A stretch of 50,422 bases of DNA from Sphingopyxis sp. (GTDB taxonomy: Bacteria > Pseudomonadota > Alphaproteobacteria > Sphingomonadales > Sphingomonadaceae). The stretch lies in contig JAEMRT010000029.1 in NCBI GenBank assembly GCA_016463225.1, positions 1 through 50,422 on the forward strand, written 5' to 3'. The stretch's first letter is position 1, and every line of letters begins with the position of its first letter. Of this stretch, positions 15,582 to 24,813 are shown piece after piece. A program made the translations under genes and the position numbers. The notes under the pieces are model-generated. The model was not told the origin of the DNA. It worked only from the letters and a program-made list of their open reading frames with translations, and searched no databases.

Positions 15582-17177
15582 ATGAGACTTGGGGATCAGT
15601 TCGACATCATCGTTATCGGCGGCGGCAGCGCGGGGAGCGCGGCGGCAGGCAGGCTGGCCGAGGATGGGATGCGCACCGTGTGCCTGATCGAGGCGGGCGG
15701 AACCAATGACATTGTCCGGGTCAAGACGCCGGGGTTCATGCCCTTCATCCCCAAATCGTCTAACTATCAATATGACACGCTGCCGCAGCCGGGGCTGAAC
15801 GGGCGGATCGGATACCAGCCGCGCGGCCGCGGGCTCGGCGGGTCGAGCGCGATCAACGCGATGGTCTATATCCGCGGCCACCAGTTCGATTACGACCAGT
15901 GGGCGGCACTGGGCGCTACCGGGTGGAGCTACGCCGACGTGCTGCCTTATTTCAAACGCAGCGAGGGCAATGAGCGCGGCGGCGACGAATATCACGGCGA
16001 CGACGGGCCGCTCAACGTCATGGATCAGCGCTGGCCCAATGTGACCAGCCGCCGTTTTGTCGAGAGCGCCGCGGCGCTGCAACTGCCGCGCACGGGCGAC
16101 TTCAACGGGCCGAACAACGAAGGTTTCGGCCTGTATCAGGTGACGCAAAAGGATGGCGAACGCTGGTCGGCGGCGCGCGCTTATGTCGAGCCGCTGCGCG
16201 GGCGCGCGAACCTCGACATCCGCACCGGCGCGCTGGTCGAGAAGATATTGGTCGACGATGGCCGTGCCACGGGCGTGGTGATCCGCCGCGGATCGCAGCG
16301 CGAGACGCTGCGCGCGCGGGGCGGGGTGATCTTGTCGGCGGGGGCGTTCGGGTCGCCGCAGATCCTGCAGCTATCGGGAATCGGTCCGGCGTCGCATTTG
16401 CAGGACATGGGGATTGCCGTCACCCTCGACCGCGCCGCGGTCGGCGACAATCTGCAGGACCATATCGATTATGTGTCGAGCTGGGAAACGCGCTCGACCG
16501 ATCCGCTCGGCAATAGTTTGGGTGGCACCTGGCGGATGGTGAAGGCGATCTTCGAACATCGCACCAAGCGCACCGGGATCATGACGACCTGCTTCGCCGA
16601 GGCGGGCGGCTTCTGGAAATCGCACCCCGATTTGCCCGCGCCCGACATTCAATATCATTTCGTCCCTGCGATGCTCGAGGATCATGGGCGGACCAAGGTC
16701 AAGGGCCACGGCTTTTCGTGCCACGCGTGCGTGCTGCGCCCCGAAAGCCGCGGCACGGTGCGGCTGGCGTCGTCAGACGCCGCGGCGGCACCGGCGATCG
16801 ATCCCGGATTTTTGACCGACGATCGCGACATGGCGACGTTGAGGGCGGGGGTACGGATGATGCACCGCATCGTCGCGGCGCCGCCGCTGGCGGACTATGC
16901 GGGGAGCGACCGGCATCCGGTCGATCTGGACGATGATGCCGCGCTCGATGCGCTGATCCGCAGCCGCGCCGACACCGTCTATCACCCGGTCGGCACCTGC
17001 CGGATGGGCAGCGACGCCGATGCGGTGGTCGACCCGACGTTGAAGCTGAACGGGATCGATGGGCTGTGGGTCGCCGATGCCAGCATTATGCCGCGGCTGG
17101 TGTCGGGCAACACCAATGCGCCGAGCATCATGATCGGCGAGCGGGCAGCGGATTTTGTGAAGGCGGCGCTGGCATAG
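15582..17177 (+). CDS. GMC-family FAD oxidoreductase (choline dehydrogenase-like)
   Basis: The product is 531 residues from ATG 15582, preceded by GAGGGGAG. The N-terminal Rossmann motif IVIGGGSAGSAAAGRL, GMC signature GRGLGGSSAINAMVYIRGHQ and C-terminal catalytic region YHPVGTCRMGSDADAVVDP with GNTNAPS are all present. The family oxidises alcohols with FAD, passing electrons to quinone or oxygen. No betaine genes lie nearby, so choline is not the obvious substrate; a long-chain or polyethylene-glycol-type alcohol is equally possible in sphingomonads. It ends five bases before a REP-like repeat that fills the gap to a convergent gene. Confidence 0.9.
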   Translation: MRLGDQFDIIVIGGGSAGSAAAGRLAEDGMRTVCLIEAGGTNDIVRVKTPGFMPFIPKSSNYQYDTLPQPGLNGRIGYQPRGRGLGGSSAINAMVYIRGHQFDYDQWAALGATGWSYADVLPYFKRSEGNERGGDEYHGDDGPLNVMDQRWPNVTSRRFVESAAALQLPRTGDFNGPNNEGFGLYQVTQKDGERWSAARAYVEPLRGRANLDIRTGALVEKILVDDGRATGVVIRRGSQRETLRARGGVILSAGAFGSPQILQLSGIGPASHLQDMGIAVTLDRAAVGDNLQDHIDYVSSWETRSTDPLGNSLGGTWRMVKAIFEHRTKRTGIMTTCFAEAGGFWKSHPDLPAPDIQYHFVPAMLEDHGRTKVKGHGFSCHACVLRPESRGTVRLASSDAAAAPAIDPGFLTDDRDMATLRAGVRMMHRIVAAPPLADYAGSDRHPVDLDDDAALDALIRSRADTVYHPVGTCRMGSDADAVVDPTLKLNGIDGLWVADASIMPRLVSGNTNAPSIMIGERAADFVKAALA

Positions 17178-17179
17178 TT

Positions 17180-17250
17180 GTTTCCCGGCGAAAGCCGGGG
17201 TCCAGAGGTGTTGCGCTCCCGTTCATGGGTCCCGGTTTTCGCCGGGGAAC
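17180..17250. repeat. REP-like inverted repeat between convergent genes
   Basis: Arms 17180-17203 and 17227-17250 are complementary with few mismatches (core CCCGGCGAAAGCCGGG). The element fills the whole gap between the stops of the GMC gene and the minus-strand regulator, so it could terminate or insulate both transcripts. Confidence 0.8.
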
Positions 17251-17251
17251 A

Positions 17252-17791
17252 TTATATGCAGGCCGCAGCGAGCAATCGTCCGTTCGTCGTCAAATCATAG
17301 CGACTGGTCGGCGGGCGCCCATCGACCACCTCGCGCGTCGCCAGTCCATGATTCCCCAATGCCGTGAGCCCCTGCGACAGCGCGCGCGGCGTCGCGGGGG
17401 CGAGCAGGCGCGCGAGCGCGTTGAAGCGGTCGTGTCCGGCGCCGATCCCGGCGACCAGCGGCAGCCCCCAGCGTGTCGCGGCGCCGGGCGGCAATCCGAT
17501 CGCGCCCTGTGCTTCGGCGATCGTTGCGGCGCGCGCGGCGGCGGCTTCGCCGGTGTCGGTAAGGATATATTCGGGGCGCAGCGGGTGGCCGTGGCCGGGA
17601 TTGCGCTGGACCCAGCCGATCGTCGCCGCCGCTTCCAGCGTGCGCGTCAAGCTGTCGCGGGATAGCCCCAGCCGGTGGATCAGCTCGACGAAACGCGCGC
17701 CGCGATGCGCCGCGAGATCGGCGAGCAGCGGCACCAGCCAGCGATGGCTGCCGAGCTGGAGCAGGAGCGGGTCAGGCGTGCTTGACGGCAT
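17252..17791 (-). CDS. Tandem winged-helix (HxlR-like) regulator
   Basis: The product is 179 residues from ATG 17791; a TTG two codons upstream is possible. Residues 10-85 form an HxlR-like winged helix (HRWLVPLLADLAAHRGARF, GLSRDSLTRTLEAA, YILTDTG). Residues 115-175 repeat the plan in degenerate form (FNALARLLAPATPRALSQGL, YDLTTNGRLL). A single chain with two such domains would mimic the usual dimer. It is divergent from the VOC gene, whose promoter region it shares, so it probably regulates that gene and itself. The ligand is unknown. Confidence 0.75.
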   Translation of the reverse strand: MPSSTPDPLLLQLGSHRWLVPLLADLAAHRGARFVELIHRLGLSRDSLTRTLEAAATIGWVQRNPGHGHPLRPEYILTDTGEAAAARAATIAEAQGAIGLPPGAATRWGLPLVAGIGAGHDRFNALARLLAPATPRALSQGLTALGNHGLATREVVDGRPPTSRYDLTTNGRLLAAACI

Positions 17792-17820
17792 TTGCAACTA
17801 ACTATACAAACCAGACTATA
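17792..17820 (+). promoter_or_regulatory. Candidate promoter of the VOC gene, shared with the divergent regulator
   Basis: TTGCAA (17792-17797) and ACTATA (17815-17820) are 17 bases apart and point to the VOC gene. ACTATA also occurs at 17802-17807, giving a direct repeat of period 13. On the opposite strand these read TATAGT and could serve the regulator as a near-leaderless promoter. The overlap would let one bound protein control both directions. Confidence 0.4.
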
Positions 17821-17853
17821 GGCGCAAGCGCGTTGGTAGCGGGAGGCAAAAAG

Positions 17854-18228
17854 ATGGCACTGGAAATCGAATCCGAACTCACCTGTTCGATGGGGGTCAA
17901 GGACATGACCGCTGCGATCGCCTGGTACGAGCGGGTGATGCACTGCAAATTGCTCTACCGCGCTGACGAGATCGGCTGGTGCGAACTCGCGACCCCGATG
18001 ACGGGGGTGAATATCGGGCTGAGCCAGGTCGAGAGCGTGGTGCAGGGCGGCGGCGCGACCAATGTGTTCGAGGTCGCCGACATCGATGCGGCCAAAGCCC
18101 ATCTCGATGCCGAGGGGGTGCGGCAGGACGGCGACATCCAGCATATCCCGGGGCTGGTCAAGCTGATCACCTTCTATGACCCTGACGGCAATGCGTTCAT
18201 GTTCTCGCGCTCGGAAGCGGCGACATGA
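17854..18228 (+). CDS. VOC-family (glyoxalase/bleomycin-resistance-like) protein
   Basis: The product is 124 residues from ATG 17854, with GGGAGG upstream. A single vicinal-oxygen-chelate domain is seen: SMGVKDMTAAIAWYERVMHC at the start and KLITFYDPDGNAFMFS at the end, with the usual C-terminal acidic ligand replaced by Met/Phe (AFMF), so metal catalysis is uncertain. It may bind or modify a small molecule sensed by the divergent regulator. Its last codons overlap the next gene (ATGA), so the two are coupled. Confidence 0.85.
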   Translation: MALEIESELTCSMGVKDMTAAIAWYERVMHCKLLYRADEIGWCELATPMTGVNIGLSQVESVVQGGGATNVFEVADIDAAKAHLDAEGVRQDGDIQHIPGLVKLITFYDPDGNAFMFSRSEAAT

Positions 18229-18710
18229 CGGCGCGGTGGGGCGCCGCGGCGCTTCTGGCGGTCGCGTCTCCCGCTGCTGCCGAAGATCCCGCACCGTCGC
18301 TGGCCGCATGGCAAGGAACGTGGAGCGGTGAGGGGACCGCGTTCGGCACGGCGGCGACCGCGACGCTGGTGATCGTCGCGGCGCCTGATGGCAGCGCAAC
18401 CGCGCTCGCCTACCGGTTGGCGGTGCCCGGCACGCCGCCGGTCTCCTATGCGGCGGAAGCAATCTACCGCGTCGATGCCAAGGGCCGGGTGCGCGGCAGC
18501 TGGACCGACAGCACGGGTCGGACGCGCCCGATCAGTGGGCGCGTCGCCGGACCGGAATGGCACAATTTTTGGGGCAGTGCCGACGTTGAAATCGGGCGCT
18601 CGACCTATGCGCTGGAAGCGCCCGATCGCCTGATCGTCACCGATTCGGTGCTAAAAGATGATGGCAGCTGGCGCATCTTTGCGACGCTGCGCTTTCAGCG
18701 AACACCCTGA
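18225..18710 (+). CDS. Hypothetical secreted protein (signal peptide)
   Basis: The product is 161 residues. It has a signal peptide (RWGAAALLAVASPAAA, cleavage near 19) and a beta-rich mature part: AAWQGTWSGEGTAFG, GRVRGSWTDSTGRTRPISGRV, DGSWRIFATLRFQRTP. This resembles small lipocalin-like or DUF1579-type proteins in layout, but I would not assign a family. Its start overlaps the VOC gene by four bases. Two hairpins lie beyond its stop, both oriented for the opposite strand. Confidence 0.7.
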   Translation: MTARWGAAALLAVASPAAAEDPAPSLAAWQGTWSGEGTAFGTAATATLVIVAAPDGSATALAYRLAVPGTPPVSYAAEAIYRVDAKGRVRGSWTDSTGRTRPISGRVAGPEWHNFWGSADVEIGRSTYALEAPDRLIVTDSVLKDDGSWRIFATLRFQRTP

Positions 18711-18746
18711 AATCACGCACTTTCCGGCGGGGCTTGGACAGCGCGC

Positions 18747-18779
18747 AAAAAAAGAGGGCCGGGACTTGCGTCCCGGCCC
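18747..18779 (-). terminator. Rho-independent terminator, minus strand (distal)
   Basis: The perfect stem GGGCCGGGA/TCCCGGCCC (18756-18779) is followed on the minus strand by a run of seven T (18747-18753). It would stop transcripts that pass the end of the TonB-receptor gene, and lies in the gap between convergent genes. Confidence 0.75.
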
Positions 18780-18899
18780 AGCCTTTCAGGCTCTCCCCTC
18801 CTGAAACTGTTGACGCAATGAATGCCATATTAATGTCATGTTGGGAAGGCCTAAATTTGCGGCAAGCCTGCCCAATTATTGTGCAGTGCAGCGTGCAGC

Positions 18900-18932
18900 A
18901 AAAAGGGGCCGATTCGTTACCGAACCGACCCC
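18900..18932 (-). terminator. Rho-independent terminator of the TonB-receptor gene
   Basis: On the minus strand an imperfect GC-rich hairpin (GGGTCGGTTCG over CGAATCGGCCCC) is followed by TTTTT (18900-18904). It lies about 25 bases after the receptor stop codon. Together with the hairpin at 18747-18779 it gives two terminators in series. Confidence 0.65.
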
Positions 18933-18954
18933 CCCAATTTGGTGTTGAAACGTC

Positions 18955-21321
18955 TTAGAACGTCTTGCGCGCGGTGATGCCAAAAGTGCGCGGCTGACCG
19001 ACGGTATAGCCGAGCCGCGCCCGCCCGCCGCGTTCGCGATCGAACGACAGCAGCGCATTTTCGTCGAACAGATTGTTGACGTAAGCAATGAGCGACAGGC
19101 CATTGTCGAAATCGACCCCGGCGCTGAGATTGACCAGCTGGTAATCGGGCAATTGCAGGTCGACCGTCGTCGATGAACCCGCGGGAGCACCGCCGAACGG
19201 CAGGCCGTGGACAAAGGTGCGCGGGTTGTTCTCCTGATCGGCCGGCTGGGTAAAGCGGGTGCCGACATGCTGCACCGATGCCGCGACATACATGTTCGCA
19301 GCATCGCCGATCGGCCATTCATAGCTGCCCGACGCCGATAGCTGGAATTTCGGCACCGACGGCAGGCGGTTGCCCTCGCGAATCCCCGTTGCGGTCGCGA
19401 GCACCCCGGGCAGGGTGGTGTCGAATTCGGCCTCGATGATGCTGCCCGACAGGTTGAGGTCGAGCCCGTCGGTCGGCGACAGCCCCAGTTCGAATTCGAA
19501 CCCCATCGAATGCGCCTTGTCGACGTTGAAGACGATGCGCGACGAGCAGCTGCCGGCATCAAGCGTGACCTGGAGGTTCTTGATGTCGTTGTAGAAGCCC
19601 GCGGCGTTGAAGGTGAAGCCGCGGCCCTGCGATTTCACGCCCAGTTCGTAATTCCACAGCGATTCGTCGTCATAATCCTGGAAACCGCCGAACAGCGCCG
19701 CATCGGCGGGGGTGCAGAGCGGCAGGTTGAGTGGATCGTTGACGCCGCCGAGGCGGAAGCCCTTCGACGCCTGCGCGTTGACGGTCACCGCATCGCTGAG
19801 TTCATAAGACAGCAGGAAGCGCGGGGTGAAGCCGCTCGACTTGGTGCTGTCGGTGCGGTTGTCGCCATTGGCGAACAGCCCGCCCGATTTGAAGCTGCGT
19901 GTTTCCTTGAAGTCATAATAGCGCCCGCCTGCGGTGGCGGTGAAGGCGTCGCTGAGGTCATAGCTGACCTCGCCGAACAGCGCGAACTGCTTGATATCGT
20001 ATGGCAGGAAGGCGTTGTACGGCGAATTGGCGGCAAAGCCGTTGGCGACCGCCGCCGAGGTTCCGGCGCCGAGTACCGCGTCGGTGACCGCGTCATAACC
20101 GGGGGTCGGCAGCGTCTGGCTATAGACGCGGTCGACCTTCGAATAAAAGGCGCCGAGCACCCACTGGAACGCGCTGTCATTGTCCGACGCGATGCGCAGT
20201 TCCTGCGACCAGGTTTCAAGGTCGGTGGTGTCAACCAGATTCGATGGCAGCAGCACCCCGGCGGCCGGGAAACCGAGGTCGACCGACACCGAGCCGGTGA
20301 GCGCGCTGGCGTCGCGGCTGACCAGGATGTCGCGGTTGATATAGCTGGTCACCGACGTCAGCTTGGCACCGCCGAGTCCGACGTTGAGGTTGAGGTCGGC
20401 GATCAGCGTTTCGTCTTCGAACCCTTCGCGCAGCAGCAGATATTGCTCGCGCTCGTCATAGGTGACCTGCGGGCGTGTCGTTGTGAACTGGTTGCCATAG
20501 AGGTTATAGATGTCCTGGCGATTGAAGCCGTCGGCGGTAATCTTTTGATATACGACGCGCGGGGTGATCGAGAAATTGTCGCTGGGTTCAAAGGTCAGCG
20601 CGAGGCGGCCGCCATAGCGTTCGCCGCTGTTCACGTCGTCGCCGCTAGCCGGACCGACCGCGTTGATGAAGCCGCCGTAGCGGGTGTAATAGCCGACCGC
20701 GCGGATCGCCGCCTTGTCGCCCATCGGGACGTTGACCGCGCCCTTCAGATGGCCGCCGATATCGTCGCCGTCGACGAGGTTCAGGTTCGCCTCGACGCTG
20801 CCCTCCATCACCCCGATTTTCGGCTGGTTGGTGATGTAGCGGATGGTGCCGCCGACCGAACCCGACCCGAACAGCGTGCCCTGCGGCCCGCGCAGCGTTT
20901 CGACGCGGTTGAGGTCGTAGAGGTCGATGTCGGGGGTGAAGAGCGAGAGCGAGATCACGCTTTCGTCGAGATAGACCCCGACCTGTTCCTTGACGCCGGG
21001 CTGATCGCGTACGACCTGCCCCGCGGAAACGCCGCGCACCGACACCTGACTCTGGCCGGGCCCGAGGTTCTGCACCGACAGCCCGGCGACGTTGCGCGAC
21101 AGATCCTCGAGCGTCACGGCGCCCGATTTCTGGATGTCCTCGGCCGTCTGGGCGTTGATCGAGAAGGGAATGTCCTGAAGATTGGCATCGCGTTTGGTCG
21201 CGGTGACGATGATGATGTTGCTGTCGTCTTCGGCGGCGCCGGCATCTTGCGCGGCTGCGGGCGCGCTGACGGCGATCGCGAGTAGCGACAGACCGGCCAG
21301 CATCGTGGAACGTGCGAGCAT
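18955..21321 (-). CDS. TonB-dependent outer-membrane receptor
   Basis: The product is 788 residues from ATG 21321, with GGAGG seven bases upstream. It has a signal peptide (MLAGLSLLAIAVSAPAAAQ), a TonB-box-like stretch (IIIVTATKRD), a plug domain (GPGQSQVSVRGVSAGQVVRD, RVETLRGPQGTLFGSGSVGG) and a C-terminal 22-strand barrel ending in aromatic residues (ITARKTF). It would import a large or scarce nutrient across the outer membrane with TonB energy. There is no CarO-like, siderophore or sugar-enzyme neighbour, so the substrate cannot be named; the FGSGSVGGTIRYITNQP plug motif is common to sphingomonad receptors of unknown substrate. It lies downstream of amtB but behind strong terminators, so it is separately transcribed. 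Confidence 0.93.
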   Translation of the reverse strand: MLARSTMLAGLSLLAIAVSAPAAAQDAGAAEDDSNIIIVTATKRDANLQDIPFSINAQTAEDIQKSGAVTLEDLSRNVAGLSVQNLGPGQSQVSVRGVSAGQVVRDQPGVKEQVGVYLDESVISLSLFTPDIDLYDLNRVETLRGPQGTLFGSGSVGGTIRYITNQPKIGVMEGSVEANLNLVDGDDIGGHLKGAVNVPMGDKAAIRAVGYYTRYGGFINAVGPASGDDVNSGERYGGRLALTFEPSDNFSITPRVVYQKITADGFNRQDIYNLYGNQFTTTRPQVTYDEREQYLLLREGFEDETLIADLNLNVGLGGAKLTSVTSYINRDILVSRDASALTGSVSVDLGFPAAGVLLPSNLVDTTDLETWSQELRIASDNDSAFQWVLGAFYSKVDRVYSQTLPTPGYDAVTDAVLGAGTSAAVANGFAANSPYNAFLPYDIKQFALFGEVSYDLSDAFTATAGGRYYDFKETRSFKSGGLFANGDNRTDSTKSSGFTPRFLLSYELSDAVTVNAQASKGFRLGGVNDPLNLPLCTPADAALFGGFQDYDDESLWNYELGVKSQGRGFTFNAAGFYNDIKNLQVTLDAGSCSSRIVFNVDKAHSMGFEFELGLSPTDGLDLNLSGSIIEAEFDTTLPGVLATATGIREGNRLPSVPKFQLSASGSYEWPIGDAANMYVAASVQHVGTRFTQPADQENNPRTFVHGLPFGGAPAGSSTTVDLQLPDYQLVNLSAGVDFDNGLSLIAYVNNLFDENALLSFDRERGGRARLGYTVGQPRTFGITARKTF

Positions 21322-21487
21322 AATATCCTCCCTGTGAAGCGCGGGGCCATGCTGCCCCGTCACGTGGCGAGAGGTGCGCCTGTCCGCGGCAATTCGCAAT
21401 GGTCCGCGAATCCCACGCAACAAAATTACCGAGAGCTGTTGCGCGGCGGCCACAGTAGCAGAATGCAAGCGTGCGGTGTCGCAGGGC

Positions 21488-21511
21488 AAAAAATGGCCGG
21501 GGATAAACCCC
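21488..21511 (-). terminator. Second terminator-like copy downstream of amtB
   Basis: This is a direct repeat of the 24-base unit at 21539-21562: on the minus strand GGGGTTTATCCCC is followed by GGCCA and TTTTTT. The stem is shorter than in the main copy because the outer arm is altered. A third small hairpin (GTGGCCG/CGGCCAC, 21518-21534) lies between the two. Confidence 0.55.
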
Positions 21512-21537
21512 TGCCCGTGGCCGTCCCGGCCACAATC

Positions 21538-21567
21538 AAAAAAATGGCCGGGGATAAACCCCGGCCA
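21538..21567 (-). terminator. Rho-independent terminator of glnK-amtB
   Basis: On the minus strand the perfect stem GGCCGGGG/CCCCGGCC with loop TTTAT (21547-21567) is followed by CA-free T-tract TTTTTTT (21538-21544). It lies about 90 bases after the amtB stop. The rest of the 332-base gap between amtB and the TonB receptor (21322-21653) holds only the repeated hairpins and no visible gene. Confidence 0.85.
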
Positions 21568-21653
21568 GTGGTTCGCAGGAGGAACCTGGTGAGGATCCCG
21601 CCGCCGCCGTTTGAAAGGAGAGAGAGACGTGCGGCGACGGGTATCCTGTCTCG

Positions 21654-23123
21654 TTACATATTGTAGGCGCGCTCCCCATGTTCGGCGAGGTCGAGCCCTT
21701 CCTGCTCGACGTCCTTCGACGGGCGCAGGCCGATGGTGTATTTGAGGCCGAGGAACAGCACCGCACTGACGACGCCGGTCCACAACACGGTGGTGCCGAC
21801 GGCCCAGATCTGGGTCATCACCTGACCGGCCAGGTCGAACTCGCCGGCCACAGCGACGGGCGCGGTGTAATCGATCCAGCCCTGACCGCCCCATTCCGGG
21901 TTGGCGACGAAGCCGGTGCCGATCGCGCCGATGATACCGCCCACCGCATGGATACCGAACACGTCGAGCGAGTCGTCATATTTGAACTTCTTTTTCACCG
22001 TGGTGACAAAGAAGAAGCAGCCCAGCGAGGCGACGGCGCCGAGGAGGATCGCGGTGCCCGGATGGGCGAAGCCCGCCGCCGGGGTAATCGCGACCAGACC
22101 GGCGACGACGCCGGAGACACCACCCAGCAACGAAGGCTTCTTGTGCACGATCTGCTCGATGATCGCCCAGGTCGCACCCGCAGCTGCCGTGGCGACCAGC
22201 GTGTTGATGAAGGCCAGCGCGCCGAAGGCGTTGGCTTCGAGACCCGAACCGGCGTTGAAGCCGAACCAGCCGATCCAGAGTAGCGAGGCGCCGATCATCG
22301 TCATGACCAGATTGTGCGGGGGCATCGGTTCCGAATTATAGCCGAGGCGCGGGCCGATCACGAGGCAGCCGACCAGTCCGGCGATCCCTGCGTTGATGTG
22401 GACGACGGTGCCGCCGGCAAAGTCGAGCGCACCCCAGCCCCATAGTAGGCCCATGTCGGTCGGCGCGGCGTGAAGGAAGTCCGGGCCGGCCCAGTACCAC
22501 ACCATGTGCGCGATCGGGAAATAGGCCAGCGTCAGCCAGAGCACCGTGAAGATGATCAGCGGTGTGAACTTCACGCGCTCTGCAAAAGCCCCGACGATCA
22601 GCGCCGGTGTGATGCAGGCAAAGGTCATCTGGAAAATCACGAAGACATATTCAGGCAGATAGACCCCGTTCGAGAAGGTGGCGGCAAAGGTCGTCACATC
22701 GACGCCCGAGAGGAACGCCTTGTCGAGGCCGCCGACAATCGTCGGGAATGGCGTCCCGGTGGAGGTGAAGGCCATCGAATAGCCCCAGCTGAACCAGACC
22801 AGCGCGGCGACACAGACGATGGTCAGCACCTGCATCAGCACCGACAGCATATTCTTGGCGCGGACGAGGCCGCCATAGAACAGCGCCAGCGCCGGCACCG
22901 ACATCATCAGGACCAAGGCCGAGGCGACGAGCATCCAGGCGACGTCGCCCTTGTTGACCATCTCGGCGGTGGGCACGAAAGCGGCGGGCGCCGCGGCTTC
23001 GGCAGCGGGCGCAGCCGGTGCGGCCACCGCCGTTGCAGCGTCCTGCGCCCAGACGGGCAGCGCGGCGAACAGCGACAGGCCCACGGCCCCGGCGCCCGCC
23101 GCAAATTTATTTGCGAACGTCAT
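21654..23123 (-). CDS. amtB: Ammonium transporter AmtB
   Basis: The product is 489 residues from ATG 23123, chosen because AAGGGGGAA lies just upstream; another ATG at 23141 overlaps the glnK stop. It has an N-terminal signal-like segment and an Ala/Pro-rich linker (about 35-55) before eleven predicted membrane helices. ALDFAGGTVVHINAGIAGLVG and FGIHAVGGIIGAIGTG carry the two pore histidines of Amt channels, and FGFNAGSGLE is a typical family motif. It conducts ammonium or ammonia into the cell and is blocked by GlnK in nitrogen excess. Co-transcribed with glnK from a sigma-54 promoter. Confidence 0.96.
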   Translation of the reverse strand: MTFANKFAAGAGAVGLSLFAALPVWAQDAATAVAAPAAPAAEAAAPAAFVPTAEMVNKGDVAWMLVASALVLMMSVPALALFYGGLVRAKNMLSVLMQVLTIVCVAALVWFSWGYSMAFTSTGTPFPTIVGGLDKAFLSGVDVTTFAATFSNGVYLPEYVFVIFQMTFACITPALIVGAFAERVKFTPLIIFTVLWLTLAYFPIAHMVWYWAGPDFLHAAPTDMGLLWGWGALDFAGGTVVHINAGIAGLVGCLVIGPRLGYNSEPMPPHNLVMTMIGASLLWIGWFGFNAGSGLEANAFGALAFINTLVATAAAGATWAIIEQIVHKKPSLLGGVSGVVAGLVAITPAAGFAHPGTAILLGAVASLGCFFFVTTVKKKFKYDDSLDVFGIHAVGGIIGAIGTGFVANPEWGGQGWIDYTAPVAVAGEFDLAGQVMTQIWAVGTTVLWTGVVSAVLFLGLKYTIGLRPSKDVEQEGLDLAEHGERAYNM

Positions 23124-23140
23124 AATTTCCCCCTTCGTCA

Positions 23141-23867
<727 letters not shown>

Positions 23868-24563
23868 CTATTCCGCCGCCTTGAACCGCGCCCAGATCGG
23901 GAGATGATCCGACGCCCGCGCCGCCAGCGCGCTGCGATGCACCCCGGCGTCGACGGCTTCGAGGTGGGGCGAGGCGAAGATGCGGTCGAGCTTGGCTACC
24001 GGGCGGCGGCTGTGGAAGCTGTGGCCGGTGTCGACCAGCCGGTGGCGCTCGCCGAAATCGTGGAGGCAACCGCCCGTCGCGCGCCATTCGTTGCAGTCGC
24101 CCATCAGGATCGTCGGCAGCTCCTCGCCCGCCGCGACATGGTTCAGGATCGCGCGCGCCTGCTGACGGCGGCGCAGCCCCGAAATGTCGAGGTGCATGCC
24201 AATGACGCGCAACCTTGTATCGCCGATGCGGATCGTTGCCGCGACCGCGCCGCGCGGTTCGAGCGTCGGCAGGTGCAGCGCATGACTTTCCTCGACCTCG
24301 GTGCCCTTGCGCACCAGCAGTGCGTTGCCGTGCCAGCCGATGCTGTGCGGGCGTCCGCTCAGTCCGACGGGAACATAATCGCTATGCTCGTCGAACATAT
24401 GCGTCGGAATCGCGCTCGCGCGCGTGCCGAAGCGCCGGTCGGCCTCCTGCAACGCAACGATGTCGGCGTCGAGTTCGCCGAGCACCGACAGCACCCGCCC
24501 GGGGTCGCGGCGCCGGTCGAGCCCGATGCCCTTGCGCATATTGTAACTGGCGACTTTGATCAT
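23868..24563 (-). CDS. Endonuclease/exonuclease/phosphatase (EEP) family protein
   Basis: The product is 231 residues. EEP-fold motifs are visible in order: ASYNMRKG at the N-terminus, IVALQEADRR (catalytic Glu), GMHLDISGL, GDCNEWRATGG (catalytic Asp/Asn) and ASDHLPIWA (catalytic Asp-His). The superfamily includes DNA-repair nucleases, sphingomyelinases and lipid phosphatases; the short length and lack of extra domains do not narrow it down. It begins four bases after the DUF2007 gene, as the last gene of a four-gene operon. Confidence 0.85.
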   Translation of the reverse strand: MIKVASYNMRKGIGLDRRRDPGRVLSVLGELDADIVALQEADRRFGTRASAIPTHMFDEHSDYVPVGLSGRPHSIGWHGNALLVRKGTEVEESHALHLPTLEPRGAVAATIRIGDTRLRVIGMHLDISGLRRRQQARAILNHVAAGEELPTILMGDCNEWRATGGCLHDFGERHRLVDTGHSFHSRRPVAKLDRIFASPHLEAVDAGVHRSALAARASDHLPIWARFKAAE

Positions 24564-24567
24564 GGTC

Positions 24568-24813
24568 TCAGCGGTCTAGCGCTCCAGCTGCCAAGCCGTT
24601 CCCCGGATCCTCAAATTCCGCCAGCAACGCCCGCGCTTCGTCCAGATCCTCGTCGAGCACCATGATCCGCACCGGGATCATCAGCCCGACGCTTTCGGCG
24701 ATATTCATGCCCGCGTCGAAGCACACCGCATGCACCCCCGCGCTTTCGATCCGTCCGCGCAGCAGTTCGGCTTCGGCGCCGTTCGGAATGCGGACCAGTT
24801 CGACCAGCGGCAT
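24568..24813 (-). CDS. DUF2007-like small protein
   Basis: The product is 81 residues from ATG 24813, overlapping the previous stop (ATGA). MPLVELVRIPNGAEAELLRG, AGVHAVCFDAGMNIAE and VRIMVLDEDLDEARALLAEF match the putative signal-transducing DUF2007 layout, a small ferredoxin-like alpha/beta fold. The biochemical role is unknown. Its tight coupling to neighbours suggests dosage matching rather than a stated function. Confidence 0.8.
   Translation of the reverse strand: MPLVELVRIPNGAEAELLRGRIESAGVHAVCFDAGMNIAESVGLMIPVRIMVLDEDLDEARALLAEFEDPGNGLAAGALDR

Noticed and set aside
19510..21285. A 591-residue plus-strand frame
   Set aside because: Antisense to the TonB-receptor gene; the real gene on the other strand has a signal peptide, plug and barrel end.
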